Positions 1-6,760 of a stretch of 16,627 bases of DNA are shown here, piece after piece. Made by a program: the position numbers and the translations under genes. The first letter of the stretch is position 1. The number at the start of each line of letters is the position of its first letter. The DNA comes from Bacillota bacterium (GTDB taxonomy: Bacteria > Bacillota > Clostridia > Christensenellales > CAG-138): assembly GCA_023426265.1 (NCBI GenBank), contig JAFABA010000056.1:1-16627 (forward strand), given 5' to 3'. Below the pieces are notes generated by a model, which worked only from the letters and a program-made list of their open reading frames with translations, searched no databases and was not told the DNA's origin.

Positions 1-633
1 CTGCTGCCGGGGGACGCCGCGTTTTTGGACTGCATGCCTTTCCAGCGCTATGAAACGGGGCCGGAAGGCTTCTGGCATTTAAAGTTCGCGCACGTATACG
101 GACTTTCCGTAGCGCATTACTACGAGCTGTTTACAAAGGAGGGCGCAAACGTCATACGCCTCCCCGCCGCCTCCCACGCGCCGTTTTATCTGGATAGGCT
201 ATTGCAGCTCTATCGCCCCCGCGCCGTCAACAGCGATCTCATCGCCTCCATGCATATCGTGGAGCTGCTGACGGAGCTGATATTAAACGCGCAGAGCCTC
301 ACACCCTACGGCGCGGAGGACTATCTGCTGCGGGCGGCAGAGTTCTTAGAATCGCACTACGCGGAGAAGCTTACGCTCAATACACTTTCAGACCACCTTT
401 CCGTCAGCAAGTACCATCTCCAGCGGCAATTTAAGGCGCATTTTGGCGTCACCCCCGCGCAATACCTCACCAATCTGCGCATCAACCGCGCCAAGGAATT
501 GCTGCGCACCACGGCTATGCCTGTTTACGAAATCTGTGAGCGCATCGGCATGGAAAACCCGAGCTATTTGATCAAGCTGTTCCGCGGCCATGAGCAAATG
601 ACGCCGTACGGCTACCGGAAGATGTGGAGGTAA
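1..633 (+). CDS. AraC-family transcriptional regulator, 5'-truncated by the window edge
   Basis: The frame is open from the first base, so this is the C-terminal ~210 residues of a longer protein. The first in-frame codons read LLPGDAAFLDCMPFQRYE, the usual end strand of the AraC N-terminal cupin (sugar or small-ligand sensing) domain, so the true start lies upstream and the internal TTG/ATG codons are not starts. The last ~100 residues form the double helix-turn-helix DNA-binding domain: LTLNTLSDHLSVSKYHLQRQ is the first HTH and VYEICERIGMENPSYLIKLF the second, ending in the typical MTPYGYRK segment. Proteins of this build usually run to about 280-300 residues and activate neighbouring catabolic or transport genes. 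The target is not visible because the upstream neighbour is outside the window. Only 3 nt separate the stop codon from the hairpin at 637-660. Family assignment is firm; ligand unknown. Confidence 0.93.
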   Translation: MLPGDAAFLDCMPFQRYETGPEGFWHLKFAHVYGLSVAHYYELFTKEGANVIRLPAASHAPFYLDRLLQLYRPRAVNSDLIASMHIVELLTELILNAQSLTPYGAEDYLLRAAEFLESHYAEKLTLNTLSDHLSVSKYHLQRQFKAHFGVTPAQYLTNLRINRAKELLRTTAMPVYEICERIGMENPSYLIKLFRGHEQMTPYGYRKMWR

Positions 634-660
634 AAAGGGGCGGCTCACATGAGCCGCCCC
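632..660 (-). terminator. Intrinsic terminator for the anti-sigma/sigma operon, probably bidirectional
   Basis: A perfect stem, GGGGCGGCTC/GAGCCGCCCC (637-646/651-660), encloses ACAT. On the minus strand it is followed by TTTTTA (636-632), which gives a proper stem plus T-tract for the operon ending at 732. On the plus strand no T-tract follows, so its ability to stop the AraC transcript is uncertain. It is also the first hairpin of the two-hairpin repeat described separately. Confidence 0.7.
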
Positions 661-713
661 AATATGGGTTCCCAGGGTCGTTACGACCCTGGGCGAGGTT
701 TGGGATGGAACCC
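637..713 (+). repeat. Two-hairpin intergenic element, copy 1
   Basis: Hairpin A is 637-660. A 10-nt linker (aatatgggtt) leads to hairpin B, CCCAGGGTCG-TTA-CGACCCTGGG (671-693), then a tail containing GAGGTTTGGGATGGAACCC. GGGTTCC (666-672) can pair with GGAACCC (707-713), closing an outer stem around hairpin B in competition with its basal pairs. The same arrangement recurs at 15132-15213 with the same linker length, the same TTA loop and compensatory changes in the stem. It lies directly 3' of the AraC gene. The function is unknown: a 3'-UTR structure, a terminator variant, or a small dispersed repeat of REP or MITE type are all possible. Confidence 0.72.
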
Positions 714-731
714 CAACGTCTGTTTGCCAGC

Positions 732-1247
732 TTAGCTCTGCGGCGGGAAGTTGTTGTAAATGCGCAGCGCGTACACGGAATCCGTGGCCGGGTCGTCCTC
801 CGTGTAGCCGGATACCGCGTTGCCCACCAGGAACGTGGAGCTTACCAGCTGCTCTTCGGCAGGGAGCGCGTTGGGGCCGGGGATGCCGTACATGGTGTTT
901 TCATCCACCCGCACCCACATATCGCCGACGCGGAAGGAAAGGCCATCCGCGGAGACCTCTTCGATGATGCCGTCGATGTTTACGATCGCCTTTGCGGTAG
1001 TGGGCGGTATAGTCGCTTCCGGGGCAACGTTAGCATTGGAGTTGAACAGGGCATAGCCGCCCAACAGCAGCAGCAGGCACGCGGCAATACCGCCAAAAAC
1101 AAGGCCCATTTTTTTCGTCTTCATATAAAATCCTTCTTTCTTTTTCCTGTTCTGTCTTTGTTGCAGCAAAGAGAGCGTCTTTTCTTCAAAGCCCGCGTTC
1201 GGCTGAATATGTTCCATGGCCGAGCGGTACGTCTTTTTATCAAACAT
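732..1247 (-). CDS. Membrane anti-sigma factor-like protein paired with the ECF sigma factor
   Basis: 171 residues. A short charged cytoplasmic N-terminus (1-47) begins MFDKKTYRSAMEHIQPNAGF and ends in a basic KTKK segment. A single transmembrane helix (about 48-68, GLVFGGIAACLLLLLGGYAL) leads to a small extracytoplasmic domain of about 100 residues that I do not recognise. This is the usual topology of anti-sigma factors that hold an ECF sigma at the membrane until an outside signal arrives. The key support is position: its ATG lies inside the 3' end of the sigma gene, with start and stop overlapping in ATGTTTGA (8 nt), which implies translational coupling and a stoichiometric partner. No zinc-binding HxxxCxxC anti-sigma motif is present. 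A second Met at residue 42 could start a shorter form, but the overlap favours the longer one. The name rests on topology and context. Confidence 0.75.
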   Translation of the reverse strand: MFDKKTYRSAMEHIQPNAGFEEKTLSLLQQRQNRKKKEGFYMKTKKMGLVFGGIAACLLLLLGGYALFNSNANVAPEATIPPTTAKAIVNIDGIIEEVSADGLSFRVGDMWVRVDENTMYGIPGPNALPAEEQLVSSTFLVGNAVSGYTEDDPATDSVYALRIYNNFPPQS

Positions 1248-1722
1248 CGAACTCTCCTCCCAGACGGTTTTTGAGCAAAGCCCTCCCGCGCTGCAGCCGC
1301 GAACCCACCGTGGCGGGATTGGCCTGGAGGATACGCGCGATCTCCGCGATGGAGTATCCTTCGTAGTAGTGAAGATGCAGCGGCAGCCTGTATTTATCCT
1401 CCAGTTCCAGTACGGCGGAAAGCAGCGTATGTTCTTCCGGCGGCACGCTCAGGATATCCTCATTTAAAGGCAGCGGCGCGTATTTGCTTTTGCGCAGCGT
1501 GTCCTTGCATTTGTTGGCGGTCACGCGGATCAGCCAGGCTTTTTCGTGCGCATCGTCCGCGAAGCGCGGGGCTTTTTCAAGGTAGGTAAAAAATACATCC
1601 TGCACGATATCCTCTGCGTCCTGCACGTTTTTCGTATAGGTGAACGCAAGCCGCACAAGGCCCGCTGAATACGTGCTCACGGCATTTCTTATCTCATTGT
1701 TGAGTTCGGGTTGAGCATGCAT
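1240..1722 (-). CDS. ECF-type RNA polymerase sigma factor
   Basis: 160 residues, normal for a minimal ECF sigma. Region 2 spans about residues 15-80, with LAFTYTKNVQDAEDIVQDVF, the core-binding and -10-recognition helices, then KAWLIRVTANKCKDTLRK. Region 4 spans about 100-155, with LPLHLHYYEGYSIAEIARIL as the helix leading into the HTH and NPATVGSRLQRGRALLKNRL as the recognition helix. Region 1.1 and region 3 are absent, as in the group. The start is the ATG at 1722, preceded by GAGGAGGTAGG on the minus strand. The gene overlaps the anti-sigma gene by 8 nt, so the two form one operon. Their regulon is unknown; a cell-envelope stress role is common for such pairs but is inference here. Confidence 0.93.
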   Translation of the reverse strand: MHAQPELNNEIRNAVSTYSAGLVRLAFTYTKNVQDAEDIVQDVFFTYLEKAPRFADDAHEKAWLIRVTANKCKDTLRKSKYAPLPLNEDILSVPPEEHTLLSAVLELEDKYRLPLHLHYYEGYSIAEIARILQANPATVGSRLQRGRALLKNRLGGEFDV

Positions 1723-1746
1723 GCGCTTCCTACCTCCTCATCCATA

Positions 1747-1775
1747 GAAACGAATCAGGCGGGCGATATTTTGCA
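1747..1775 (-). promoter_or_regulatory. Possible ECF-type autoregulated promoter of the sigma/anti-sigma operon
   Basis: On the minus strand, TGCAAA (1775-1770) is followed after 17 nt by CGTTTC (1752-1747), about 25 nt before the sigma start codon. This loosely resembles Firmicute ECF promoters (AAC-type -35, CGT-type -10). I see no convincing TTGACA/TATAAT pair between 1723 and 1884 for this operon. The match is weak and rests on one site. Confidence 0.25.
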
Positions 1776-1902
1776 TCATTTTGCCCGGAATAAAAAAATA
1801 TTTTTCATCAATATGAATACGAGCAAGCGGGCATTTCGAAACAAATGGAAAAGTACTGTAGATACATGGTAAAATGAAACAAATATGGTTGAGGAGAACA
1901 TT

Positions 1903-2397
1903 ATGAAACTGGAGACACAACGGCTGCTGCTTGTGCCGCTTGACGCGCGGCAGCTGCGGCTGTGGATTGAAAATATAAGCGAACTGGAACGGGAGCTGGG
2001 CTGCTCCTACCGCGCCGAGCCGCTGACGGGTGAATTCCTGAATATCGTGCAGGGCCAGCTTGAAATCGTGGAGCGGAACGAAGCGAATGCGCTGTTCCAT
2101 ACGTTCTGGCAGATCGTACGCAAGGAAGATGGAGTCGTGGTAGGATCGGCGGATTTTAAAAACGGGCCGGATCAGAACGGGGAAGTCGAAATCGGCTATG
2201 GCCTTGGCGATGAGCACCGCGGCCATGGGTACATGACGGAAGCCGTCGCCGCCATGTGCCGCTGGGTGCTTGCCCAGCCCGGTATCGCCCATGTTATTGC
2301 GGAAACAGAGCGCGATAACCTGCCTTCCCAGCGGGTGCTGGAGCGCTGCGGCTTTACGCAGTACTGGAAAGGCAATACGCTGTGGTGGAAGCTTTAA
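1903..2397 (+). CDS. GNAT N-acetyltransferase, RimJ/RimL-like
   Basis: 164 residues. The ATG at 1903 is preferred over an in-frame ATG at 1885, because GAGGAG at 1891-1896 is a well-placed ribosome binding site for 1903. The fold runs from LETQRLLLVPLDARQLRLW at the N-terminus to motif A, GYGLGDEHRGHGYMTEAV, whose R-G-H-G-Y segment is the pyrophosphate-binding loop for acetyl-CoA. Motif B follows as ETERDNLPSQRVLERCGF. This is the arrangement of the RimJ/RimL branch (Acetyltransf_3), whose members acetylate protein N-termini, amino groups of antibiotics or small metabolites. Nothing here identifies the substrate. It stands alone, divergent from the sigma operon and convergent with the ribosomal protein operon. 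Confidence 0.88.
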   Translation: MKLETQRLLLVPLDARQLRLWIENISELERELGCSYRAEPLTGEFLNIVQGQLEIVERNEANALFHTFWQIVRKEDGVVVGSADFKNGPDQNGEVEIGYGLGDEHRGHGYMTEAVAAMCRWVLAQPGIAHVIAETERDNLPSQRVLERCGFTQYWKGNTLWWKL

Positions 2398-2420
2398 AGC
2401 GGCCATGTCATTTATGCAAA

Positions 2421-2452
2421 TAGAAAATCGGCGCAGCAGTTGCTGCGCCGAT
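2421..2452 (-). terminator. Terminator of the rpsF-ssb-rpsR operon, also serving the acetyltransferase gene
   Basis: A perfect 12-bp stem, ATCGGCGCAGCA/TGCTGCGCCGAT (2427-2438/2441-2452), is followed on the minus strand by TTTTCTATTT. On the plus strand it sits 30 nt after the acetyltransferase stop but has no T-run, so it is a good terminator for the minus-strand operon and a partial one for the plus strand. Confidence 0.82.
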
Positions 2453-2487
2453 GTGCTAACCGTCCAAAAGGTGTGTGCTTTATTGCC

Positions 2488-2733
2488 TTAGTCCGATACG
2501 TAGGGAAGAAGGGCAACGACACGGGCCCGCTTGATTGCGATTGCCAGCTCGCGCTGGTGCTTCGCGCACACGCCGGACATCCGGCGAGGCATGATCTTGC
2601 CGCGCTCAGTGATGCACTTGCGCAGGCGTGCGGTATCCTTATAGTCGATATGCTCCATCTTATCCACGCAGAACTGGCAGACCTTGCGTCTGCCCTTGCG
2701 CCCGCCGCGCGGACGCATTTTACGTTCTTCCAT
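2488..2733 (-). CDS. rpsR: Small ribosomal subunit protein bS18
   Basis: 81 residues, normal length. It contains the S18 core HIDYKDTARLRKCITERGKI, then MPRRMSGVCAKHQRELAIAI and the C-terminal ALLPYVSD. bS18 binds next to bS6 on the platform of the 30S subunit. Four cysteines (C19, C22, C40, C56) are spaced like a zinc ribbon, so this looks like the metal-binding 'C+' form, unlike the B. subtilis protein as I recall it. It is the last gene of the rpsF-ssb-rpsR operon, 54 nt after ssb, with AGGAGG upstream of its ATG. Confidence 0.97.
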   Translation of the reverse strand: MEERKMRPRGGRKGRRKVCQFCVDKMEHIDYKDTARLRKCITERGKIMPRRMSGVCAKHQRELAIAIKRARVVALLPYVSD

Positions 2734-2787
2734 GGGATATTCCTCCTATCATTCAATCCTGGGGGTGGGACGGACGCGCTTCATGCG

Positions 2788-3234
2788 TTAGAAAGGAAGC
2801 TCGTCCTCGCTGATGTTTTCAAAACCTGCAAGGTCCGGCAACGGCGAAGCGTTCTTTTGGCCGCTTCCCGACGTGTAAGCGGGCGCGCCACCGGAATAGG
2901 GGGCGCCGCCTTCCGCGTTTTTGGGCGTGAGGAATTCCACCTCGTCCGCCGTGATATCAAGAGAGATACGCGTCGTGCCGTTCTTATCCTCGTAGGTACG
3001 GGGCTGCAGCTCGCCTATCACCGCCACCTTGCGGCCCTTGGCCAAAAAGCGCTGGCAGTTGTCGCCCAGCTGCCGCCATGCGTTGATGCGAAAAAAATCC
3101 GTCTGACGCTCGCCGCCGGCCTGTGAAAAGCGGCGGTTGACTGCGATGTTGAATGTACAAACAGAAACGCCGGATTGTGTGGTGCGGGTTTCCGGGTCAT
3201 TCGTCAGGTTGCCGATGAGAATGATCTTATTCAT
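2788..3234 (-). CDS. ssb: Single-stranded DNA-binding protein SSB
   Basis: 148 residues. The N-terminal OB-fold (about 1-105) begins MNKIILIGNLTNDPETRTTQ and carries NIAVNRRF and the DFFRINAWRQLGDNC strand, all typical of bacterial SSB tetramers. A Gly/Pro/Ser-rich linker (about 108-138) follows. The acidic tip ISEDELPF is the peptide that recruits replication and repair proteins. SSB coats single-stranded DNA during replication, recombination and repair. It sits between rpsF and rpsR, as in most Firmicutes. The ribosome binding site is GAAAGGAAGG. Confidence 0.97.
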   Translation of the reverse strand: MNKIILIGNLTNDPETRTTQSGVSVCTFNIAVNRRFSQAGGERQTDFFRINAWRQLGDNCQRFLAKGRKVAVIGELQPRTYEDKNGTTRISLDITADEVEFLTPKNAEGGAPYSGGAPAYTSGSGQKNASPLPDLAGFENISEDELPF

Positions 3235-3292
3235 GCTTCAACCTTCCTTTCAGGCAGTTTGTTTCGTGCGCAGACATGCAAAAGCGACATCG

Positions 3293-3580
3293 TTACGCCT
3301 CTTTCCGGGTAACCATGTACCTAAGCAGACTTTCGTCGTTCTTAAAGTTACGCTCGAGCTCTTTGGGGAACTCCGGCGCACTGTTGAACGTCATCAATAC
3401 ATAATAGCCTTCGGTCTTGTAATCGATCGGATATGCGAGACGGGTTTTGCCCCATTCGTCAATCTTCGCAACCTCACCGCCGTTGGATGTTACGATGTCG
3501 GAATACTTCTGGATGAGGGTTTTGTTGGCCTCTGCCTCAAGCTCCGGCGTGATGATGTAAAGCGCTTCGTATGCGTTCAC
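3293..3580 (-). CDS. rpsF: Small ribosomal subunit protein bS6
   Basis: 95 residues from a GTG start at 3580, which gives the expected N-terminus MNAYEALYIITPE. AAGGAGG lies 8 nt upstream of this GTG. An upstream in-frame ATG (3622) would add 14 residues not found in bS6 and would overlap the leader hairpin, so I reject it. Typical features are GGEVAKIDEWGKTRLAYPID and GYYVLMTFNS, and the protein ends in RYMVTRKEA. bS6 forms a heterodimer with bS18 on the 30S platform. First gene of the operon, behind a strong promoter and a candidate S6:S18 leader. Confidence 0.96.
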   Translation of the reverse strand: MNAYEALYIITPELEAEANKTLIQKYSDIVTSNGGEVAKIDEWGKTRLAYPIDYKTEGYYVLMTFNSAPEFPKELERNFKNDESLLRYMVTRKEA

Positions 3581-3609
3581 GCATTTCACCTCCTTATGGT
3601 CTAAAATTG

Positions 3610-3631
3610 GCCGGACATCCATGTGCCCGGC
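3610..3631 (-). promoter_or_regulatory. rpsF leader hairpin resembling the S6:S18 autoregulatory site
   Basis: In the rpsF leader the RNA reads GCCGG-GC-ACAT-GG-ATGT-CCGGC: an outer 5-bp stem, an asymmetric GC bulge and an inner helix, with a CCG trinucleotide on the 3' side. It sits about 30 nt before the rpsF start. bS6:bS18 leaders in many bacteria use a hairpin with a conserved CCG that mimics the 16S rRNA binding site and lets the bS6:bS18 dimer repress its own operon. Position and layout fit. The exact consensus match is from memory and was not computed. Confidence 0.55.
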
Positions 3632-3653
3632 AAGAAGGACGTTAGCAAGAGGT

Positions 3654-3682
3654 ATTGTAGCATAGTTGCCCTATACATGCAA
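3654..3682 (-). promoter_or_regulatory. Sigma-A-type promoter of the rpsF-ssb-rpsR operon
   Basis: The minus strand carries TTGCAT (3682-3677), a 17-nt spacer and TACAAT (3659-3654), with TG one base upstream of the -10 (extended -10). Predicted transcription starts near 3647, giving a leader of about 65 nt that contains the hairpin at 3610-3631. Confidence 0.8.
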
Positions 3683-3783
3683 GGAAAAACCCAAGATTAT
3701 CGGTATTTTGGGGACGCTGCCCGTATCGGTTCCGATTTTTAACGCCCTTGCGGTATGATATAGTAAATTTTAGGGGTGAAAGC

Positions 3784-4614
3784 ATGTTTAAGATCGGCGA
3801 TTTCTCCAAATTAACCAGGGTCTCTATCCGTATGCTCCGGTACTACGATGAAGAGGGGCTCTTTAAGCCTGCGTATACGGATCCGCTTACCGGGTACCGT
3901 CAGTACGCGATGGAACAGATCCCGCTGCTCAACAAAATCGTATTTCTGCGGGACGCGGGGTTTTCCATAGCGGAGATTTCAGCGGCTGTACTGGAAGGGG
4001 AGGCCGAACTTTTAACGCGCCTCCACGCAAAACGGCAGGAGGTTCTTTCCACTATTGAGGCGGAGCGGCAGCGCGTGGATCGGTTAACCCGCGCCATACG
4101 GGACGTTGGAAAAGATACGTTCACCATGCATTATGACATTTCCATCAAAAGCATGCCCGCCTATCAGGTACTGTCCTTGCGGGGGATCCTGCCGGATTAT
4201 TTTGCGGAGGCCGGGCTTTGGGCGCGCATGACGGCCTTTGTGGAGAAAAACCGTATCCAAGCCCAGGGGGCGACATTTGCCCTTTATCATGATCAGGATC
4301 ACCGGGAACATAACGTGGATGTGGAGATTTGCGCTGAAGTCGCTCAGACGGGGGAAAATCGGGACGGCTTCATCTTCCGCCGGGTAGAGCCGGTGCCGCT
4401 TATGGCCTACACCATGGTGTACGGGCCGTTTGAGCGCATTGCGGGGGCATATGCGTCCTTTCTCCACTTCCTGGAGCAAAACGGGCAGTATGAGCTGCTT
4501 TGGCCCAACCGGCAGATCGTGCACCGCGGCCCGTGGAACGAGGAAAGCCCGGAACGATATCTGACAGAATTGCAGATCCCCCTGCAGCAAAAGAATACGG
4601 AATTTCCTGCTTGA
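3784..4614 (+). CDS. MerR-family regulator with GyrI-like effector-binding domain
   Basis: 276 residues from the ATG at 3784, preceded by AGGGGTG. An upstream in-frame ATG at 3748 lacks a ribosome binding site. Residues 1-70 form the MerR winged HTH: FKIGDFSKLTRVSIRMLRYY, then DEEGLFKPAYTDPLTGYRQY. A coiled-coil dimerisation helix spans about 75-113 (LLTRLHAKRQEVLSTIEAER). The C-terminal ~160 residues, starting at SIKSMPAYQVLSLRGILPDY and containing YTMVYGPFERIAGAYASFLH, look like a GyrI/BmrR-type AraC_E_bind domain that binds bulky hydrophobic compounds. Such regulators respond to drugs and switch on efflux or detoxification genes by untwisting the promoter. No transporter is visible nearby; only trmO follows, 66 nt downstream. 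Ligand unknown. Confidence 0.88.
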   Translation: MFKIGDFSKLTRVSIRMLRYYDEEGLFKPAYTDPLTGYRQYAMEQIPLLNKIVFLRDAGFSIAEISAAVLEGEAELLTRLHAKRQEVLSTIEAERQRVDRLTRAIRDVGKDTFTMHYDISIKSMPAYQVLSLRGILPDYFAEAGLWARMTAFVEKNRIQAQGATFALYHDQDHREHNVDVEICAEVAQTGENRDGFIFRRVEPVPLMAYTMVYGPFERIAGAYASFLHFLEQNGQYELLWPNRQIVHRGPWNEESPERYLTELQIPLQQKNTEFPA

Positions 4615-4680
4615 CTCTCACACGGTGTCAGGCCTTAACGTAAAGCGCGTAAGATAAAAATTGTTGGACGGAGGTATGTT

Positions 4681-5157
4681 ATGCAGCGCTTCACGTTAAC
4701 GCCGGTCGGACGCATCGACATTCGGGAGGAAGGCATGTTTGTGCAACTGGAACCGGAGTATGCGCCCGCGTTGGAGGGGTTAAGCGGGTTTTCCCACATC
4801 AATGTGCTTTGGTGGTTCCATGAATTTGACGTGGCGGACTACCGCAAGGTGCTGGCTGCGCCGCAACCCTACCGCAATGCGCCGAAAAGTATGGGCATAT
4901 TCGCCACGCGTTCGCCCATACGGCCCAACCCCATTGCGCTTTCCACGGCGGAGGTATTGGATATCGATACCAGAAAAGGGATCATTCGTCTGGCTTATAT
5001 CGACGCAAATAACGGCTCCCCGGTGCTGGATATCAAGCCCTATACGCCAAGCCTGGACCGCGTGGCGGAACCGTGTGTTCCCGCCTGGTGCGCACACTGG
5101 CCCAAGAGCCTGGAGGAATCCGCAAACTTCGATTGGAGGGATGAGTTTAATTTTTGA
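4681..5157 (+). CDS. trmO: tRNA (N6-threonylcarbamoyladenosine37-N6)-methyltransferase TrmO / TsaA family
   Basis: 158 residues, close to the shorter archaeal/clostridial form; E. coli TrmO carries an extra C-terminal region. The TrmO (UPF0066) signature is clear: LTPVGRID at the N-terminus, GLSGFSHINVLWWFHEFD, then the highly conserved GIFATRSPIRPNPIALSTAE and LDIKPYTPSLD. The family uses S-adenosylmethionine to methylate the t6A37 base next to the anticodon of threonine tRNAs, aiding decoding. The start at 4681 follows GGAGG by 7 nt. It may be co-transcribed with the MerR gene (66-nt gap). Family firm; the exact tRNA substrate is inferred from family knowledge. Confidence 0.92.
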   Translation: MQRFTLTPVGRIDIREEGMFVQLEPEYAPALEGLSGFSHINVLWWFHEFDVADYRKVLAAPQPYRNAPKSMGIFATRSPIRPNPIALSTAEVLDIDTRKGIIRLAYIDANNGSPVLDIKPYTPSLDRVAEPCVPAWCAHWPKSLEESANFDWRDEFNF

Positions 5158-5181
5158 TTCTTATTACGGAAACTTACAGAA

Positions 5182-5215
5182 AACGCCGCGCATGCCATAT
5201 GGCATGCGCGGCGTT
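5182..5215. terminator. Bidirectional hairpin terminator between trmO and the L,D-transpeptidase gene
   Basis: A perfect 15-bp stem (5182-5196 with 5201-5215) closes an ATAT loop; the whole is a 34-nt palindrome between two convergent genes. On the minus strand the stem is followed by TTC. T-runs are short on both sides, so the long GC-rich stem must do most of the work. Confidence 0.72.
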
Positions 5216-5238
5216 GTTATCCAGGGAGAAACCTGCGC

Positions 5239-6504
5239 TTAATCGAACGTGATGCAGACTGTTGATATGTACCCTGCCTGCCCGTTTACTTCGGCTTTGT
5301 ACCAGTTGCCCTCGGCGGAAATGAGCTTAACCGGCGTGCCCGCCTCAAGTTCGGCGATCACGGGGAAGGCGCTGCCCGGGCCGCTGCGGAAGTTCGCGAT
5401 AATGCCGTCCTTGACGCGTGCCCGTGCATCCGTTAAAGACGGGGCGGCAGTTTCCGCAGGCGCGGAGACGGCGGAAGCGTCCTTGGTCAGGTATCTGACG
5501 CGCACATAGCCGTAGCTGTCCCCGACCTTGGCCGTCAGCCAGTATTTATCTGTTGTGCCGATCACCTCAATGGCCTCGCCCTTCCCAAACTCATACAGCG
5601 TGGAGGCGCTGGTGCTGGGGGAACGGTACAGATACGTCGTTTCCGTGGCAATGTAGATGGGGTGAACGGGCGTCATGGTGTTGGGGTCCATCAAAAGGAA
5701 CTGGGTCTGCACATAGCCAAGCTTGCCCTTTGAGGTTTCCACCTTGCACCAGTCCGGCCCAAGCTGCAAAATCTTGAGCTTCGCTCCCGCGGAAAGCGTT
5801 ACTACCGTCGTATCCTTGGTGGAGGAGAACCCGGTGCGCACCGGCACATTGTCCGTCACCACGGATGCCGCCACAATAGGCGGGTCGGTCCGAAAGTCCA
5901 CGGGCTGCTGGTAACTGGAATAGCTTACGATATCCGCCTTGAGCGCATTGCGTAATTTTTCATTCTTTTCCCGGTTCTTCACAATGGAGCAGACGGTGCC
6001 CGGCGGGCAATTGTAGAATATCCACTGCGCGACATGGGGCAACACGCGCACGCAACCGTGGGAAAGGGCCTTTCCCAGCCCGTTGTATGCGCTTTTGGAC
6101 ATATCGGTGATGGATTTGCTGTCATACATCGCGGAGTGGATGTATACGCCGCGCACCACCTGTGTCCAATATTGGGCATACTGGCCGAACGCCACAAAGT
6201 AGCCGAAGCGCTCCTTTAAATGCCCCAGCTTGAACGTGCCGGAACCGGTGGGATTTTCCTCGTTGCCCGTTGTGCACAGGCTCTGGAGCACTACGCTGTC
6301 GTACAGGCCGGCAGATCCCTTTTCGTATACGGTAATGATCTGGTTAACAAGGTCGATATCGATCTTATACCGGTTGGGGTCGGTGTTGTCGTAATCCACC
6401 TTGCTGGTATAGCCGGGCAGCACGCTGGCTTTTGCATCTTTTGCGGGCAGCATGACGGCTAGCATGAATAACGCCGCAAGTATGCCCGACATGAACCGTT
6501 TCAT
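5239..6504 (-). CDS. Secreted L,D-transpeptidase (YkuD) with three C-terminal SH3-like domains
   Basis: 421 residues. A signal peptide (1-26, positive MKR, hydrophobic GILAALFMLAVML, cleavage after AKA) sends it out of the cell. Residues about 44-180 form the YkuD catalytic domain: IDIDLVNQIITVYEKG, then GVYIHS with H123, then the active-site motif S148-H-G-C-V-R153 with H149 and nucleophile C151. YkuD enzymes make 3-3 crosslinks in peptidoglycan or attach proteins to it. Three bacterial SH3-like wall-binding repeats follow (about 208-272, 284-341 and 360-420), each with an xVRTG, YRSPST or FRSGPG start and a GYV/GYI end. The ribosome binding site is AGGAGGA. A small hairpin (CCGCCC/GGGCGG, 6529-6534/6545-6550) lies in its leader about 10 nt upstream of it. 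Convergent with trmO and divergent from the M14 peptidase. All catalytic residues are present. Confidence 0.93.
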   Translation of the reverse strand: MKRFMSGILAALFMLAVMLPAKDAKASVLPGYTSKVDYDNTDPNRYKIDIDLVNQIITVYEKGSAGLYDSVVLQSLCTTGNEENPTGSGTFKLGHLKERFGYFVAFGQYAQYWTQVVRGVYIHSAMYDSKSITDMSKSAYNGLGKALSHGCVRVLPHVAQWIFYNCPPGTVCSIVKNREKNEKLRNALKADIVSYSSYQQPVDFRTDPPIVAASVVTDNVPVRTGFSSTKDTTVVTLSAGAKLKILQLGPDWCKVETSKGKLGYVQTQFLLMDPNTMTPVHPIYIATETTYLYRSPSTSASTLYEFGKGEAIEVIGTTDKYWLTAKVGDSYGYVRVRYLTKDASAVSAPAETAAPSLTDARARVKDGIIANFRSGPGSAFPVIAELEAGTPVKLISAEGNWYKAEVNGQAGYISTVCITFD

Positions 6505-6760
6505 ATGGCATTCCTCCTGAGGTATTTTCCGCCCGGGAAAACATGGGCGGCTTTCTTTACTCTAACAAGTATGGACAATAGGTACAATACTTTCGCGGCA
6601 ATCTCTTACGGATTTACAAAATGTTCATGGCTGCCGCGCCTATATCCCGCGGCGGTATGAACGGCACAGCGCGCACATAGCATGTAGGAAGGCGGATCAT
6701 TGCTTTCAAATAAGGATGGGCCCGGCGGCAGGGGTGGCGGCCGGGCGGACGGGAGGGCGA

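Noticed and set aside
624..1274. 216-residue plus-strand frame opposite the anti-sigma gene
   Set aside because: Basic, domain-free antisense shadow; the minus-strand genes have ribosome binding sites, overlap each other and match known families.
2412..3126. Several plus-strand and minus-strand frames overlapping rpsR and ssb
   Set aside because: Shadows of the ribosomal protein operon in other frames, with arginine- or alanine-rich composition and no ribosome binding site.
3724..3739. ATCGGTTCCGAT followed by TTTT, upstream of the MerR gene, as an intrinsic terminator
   Set aside because: The stem is only 4-5 bp and there is no upstream plus-strand gene to terminate. It might be part of a regulator site, but I could not place a convincing promoter around it.
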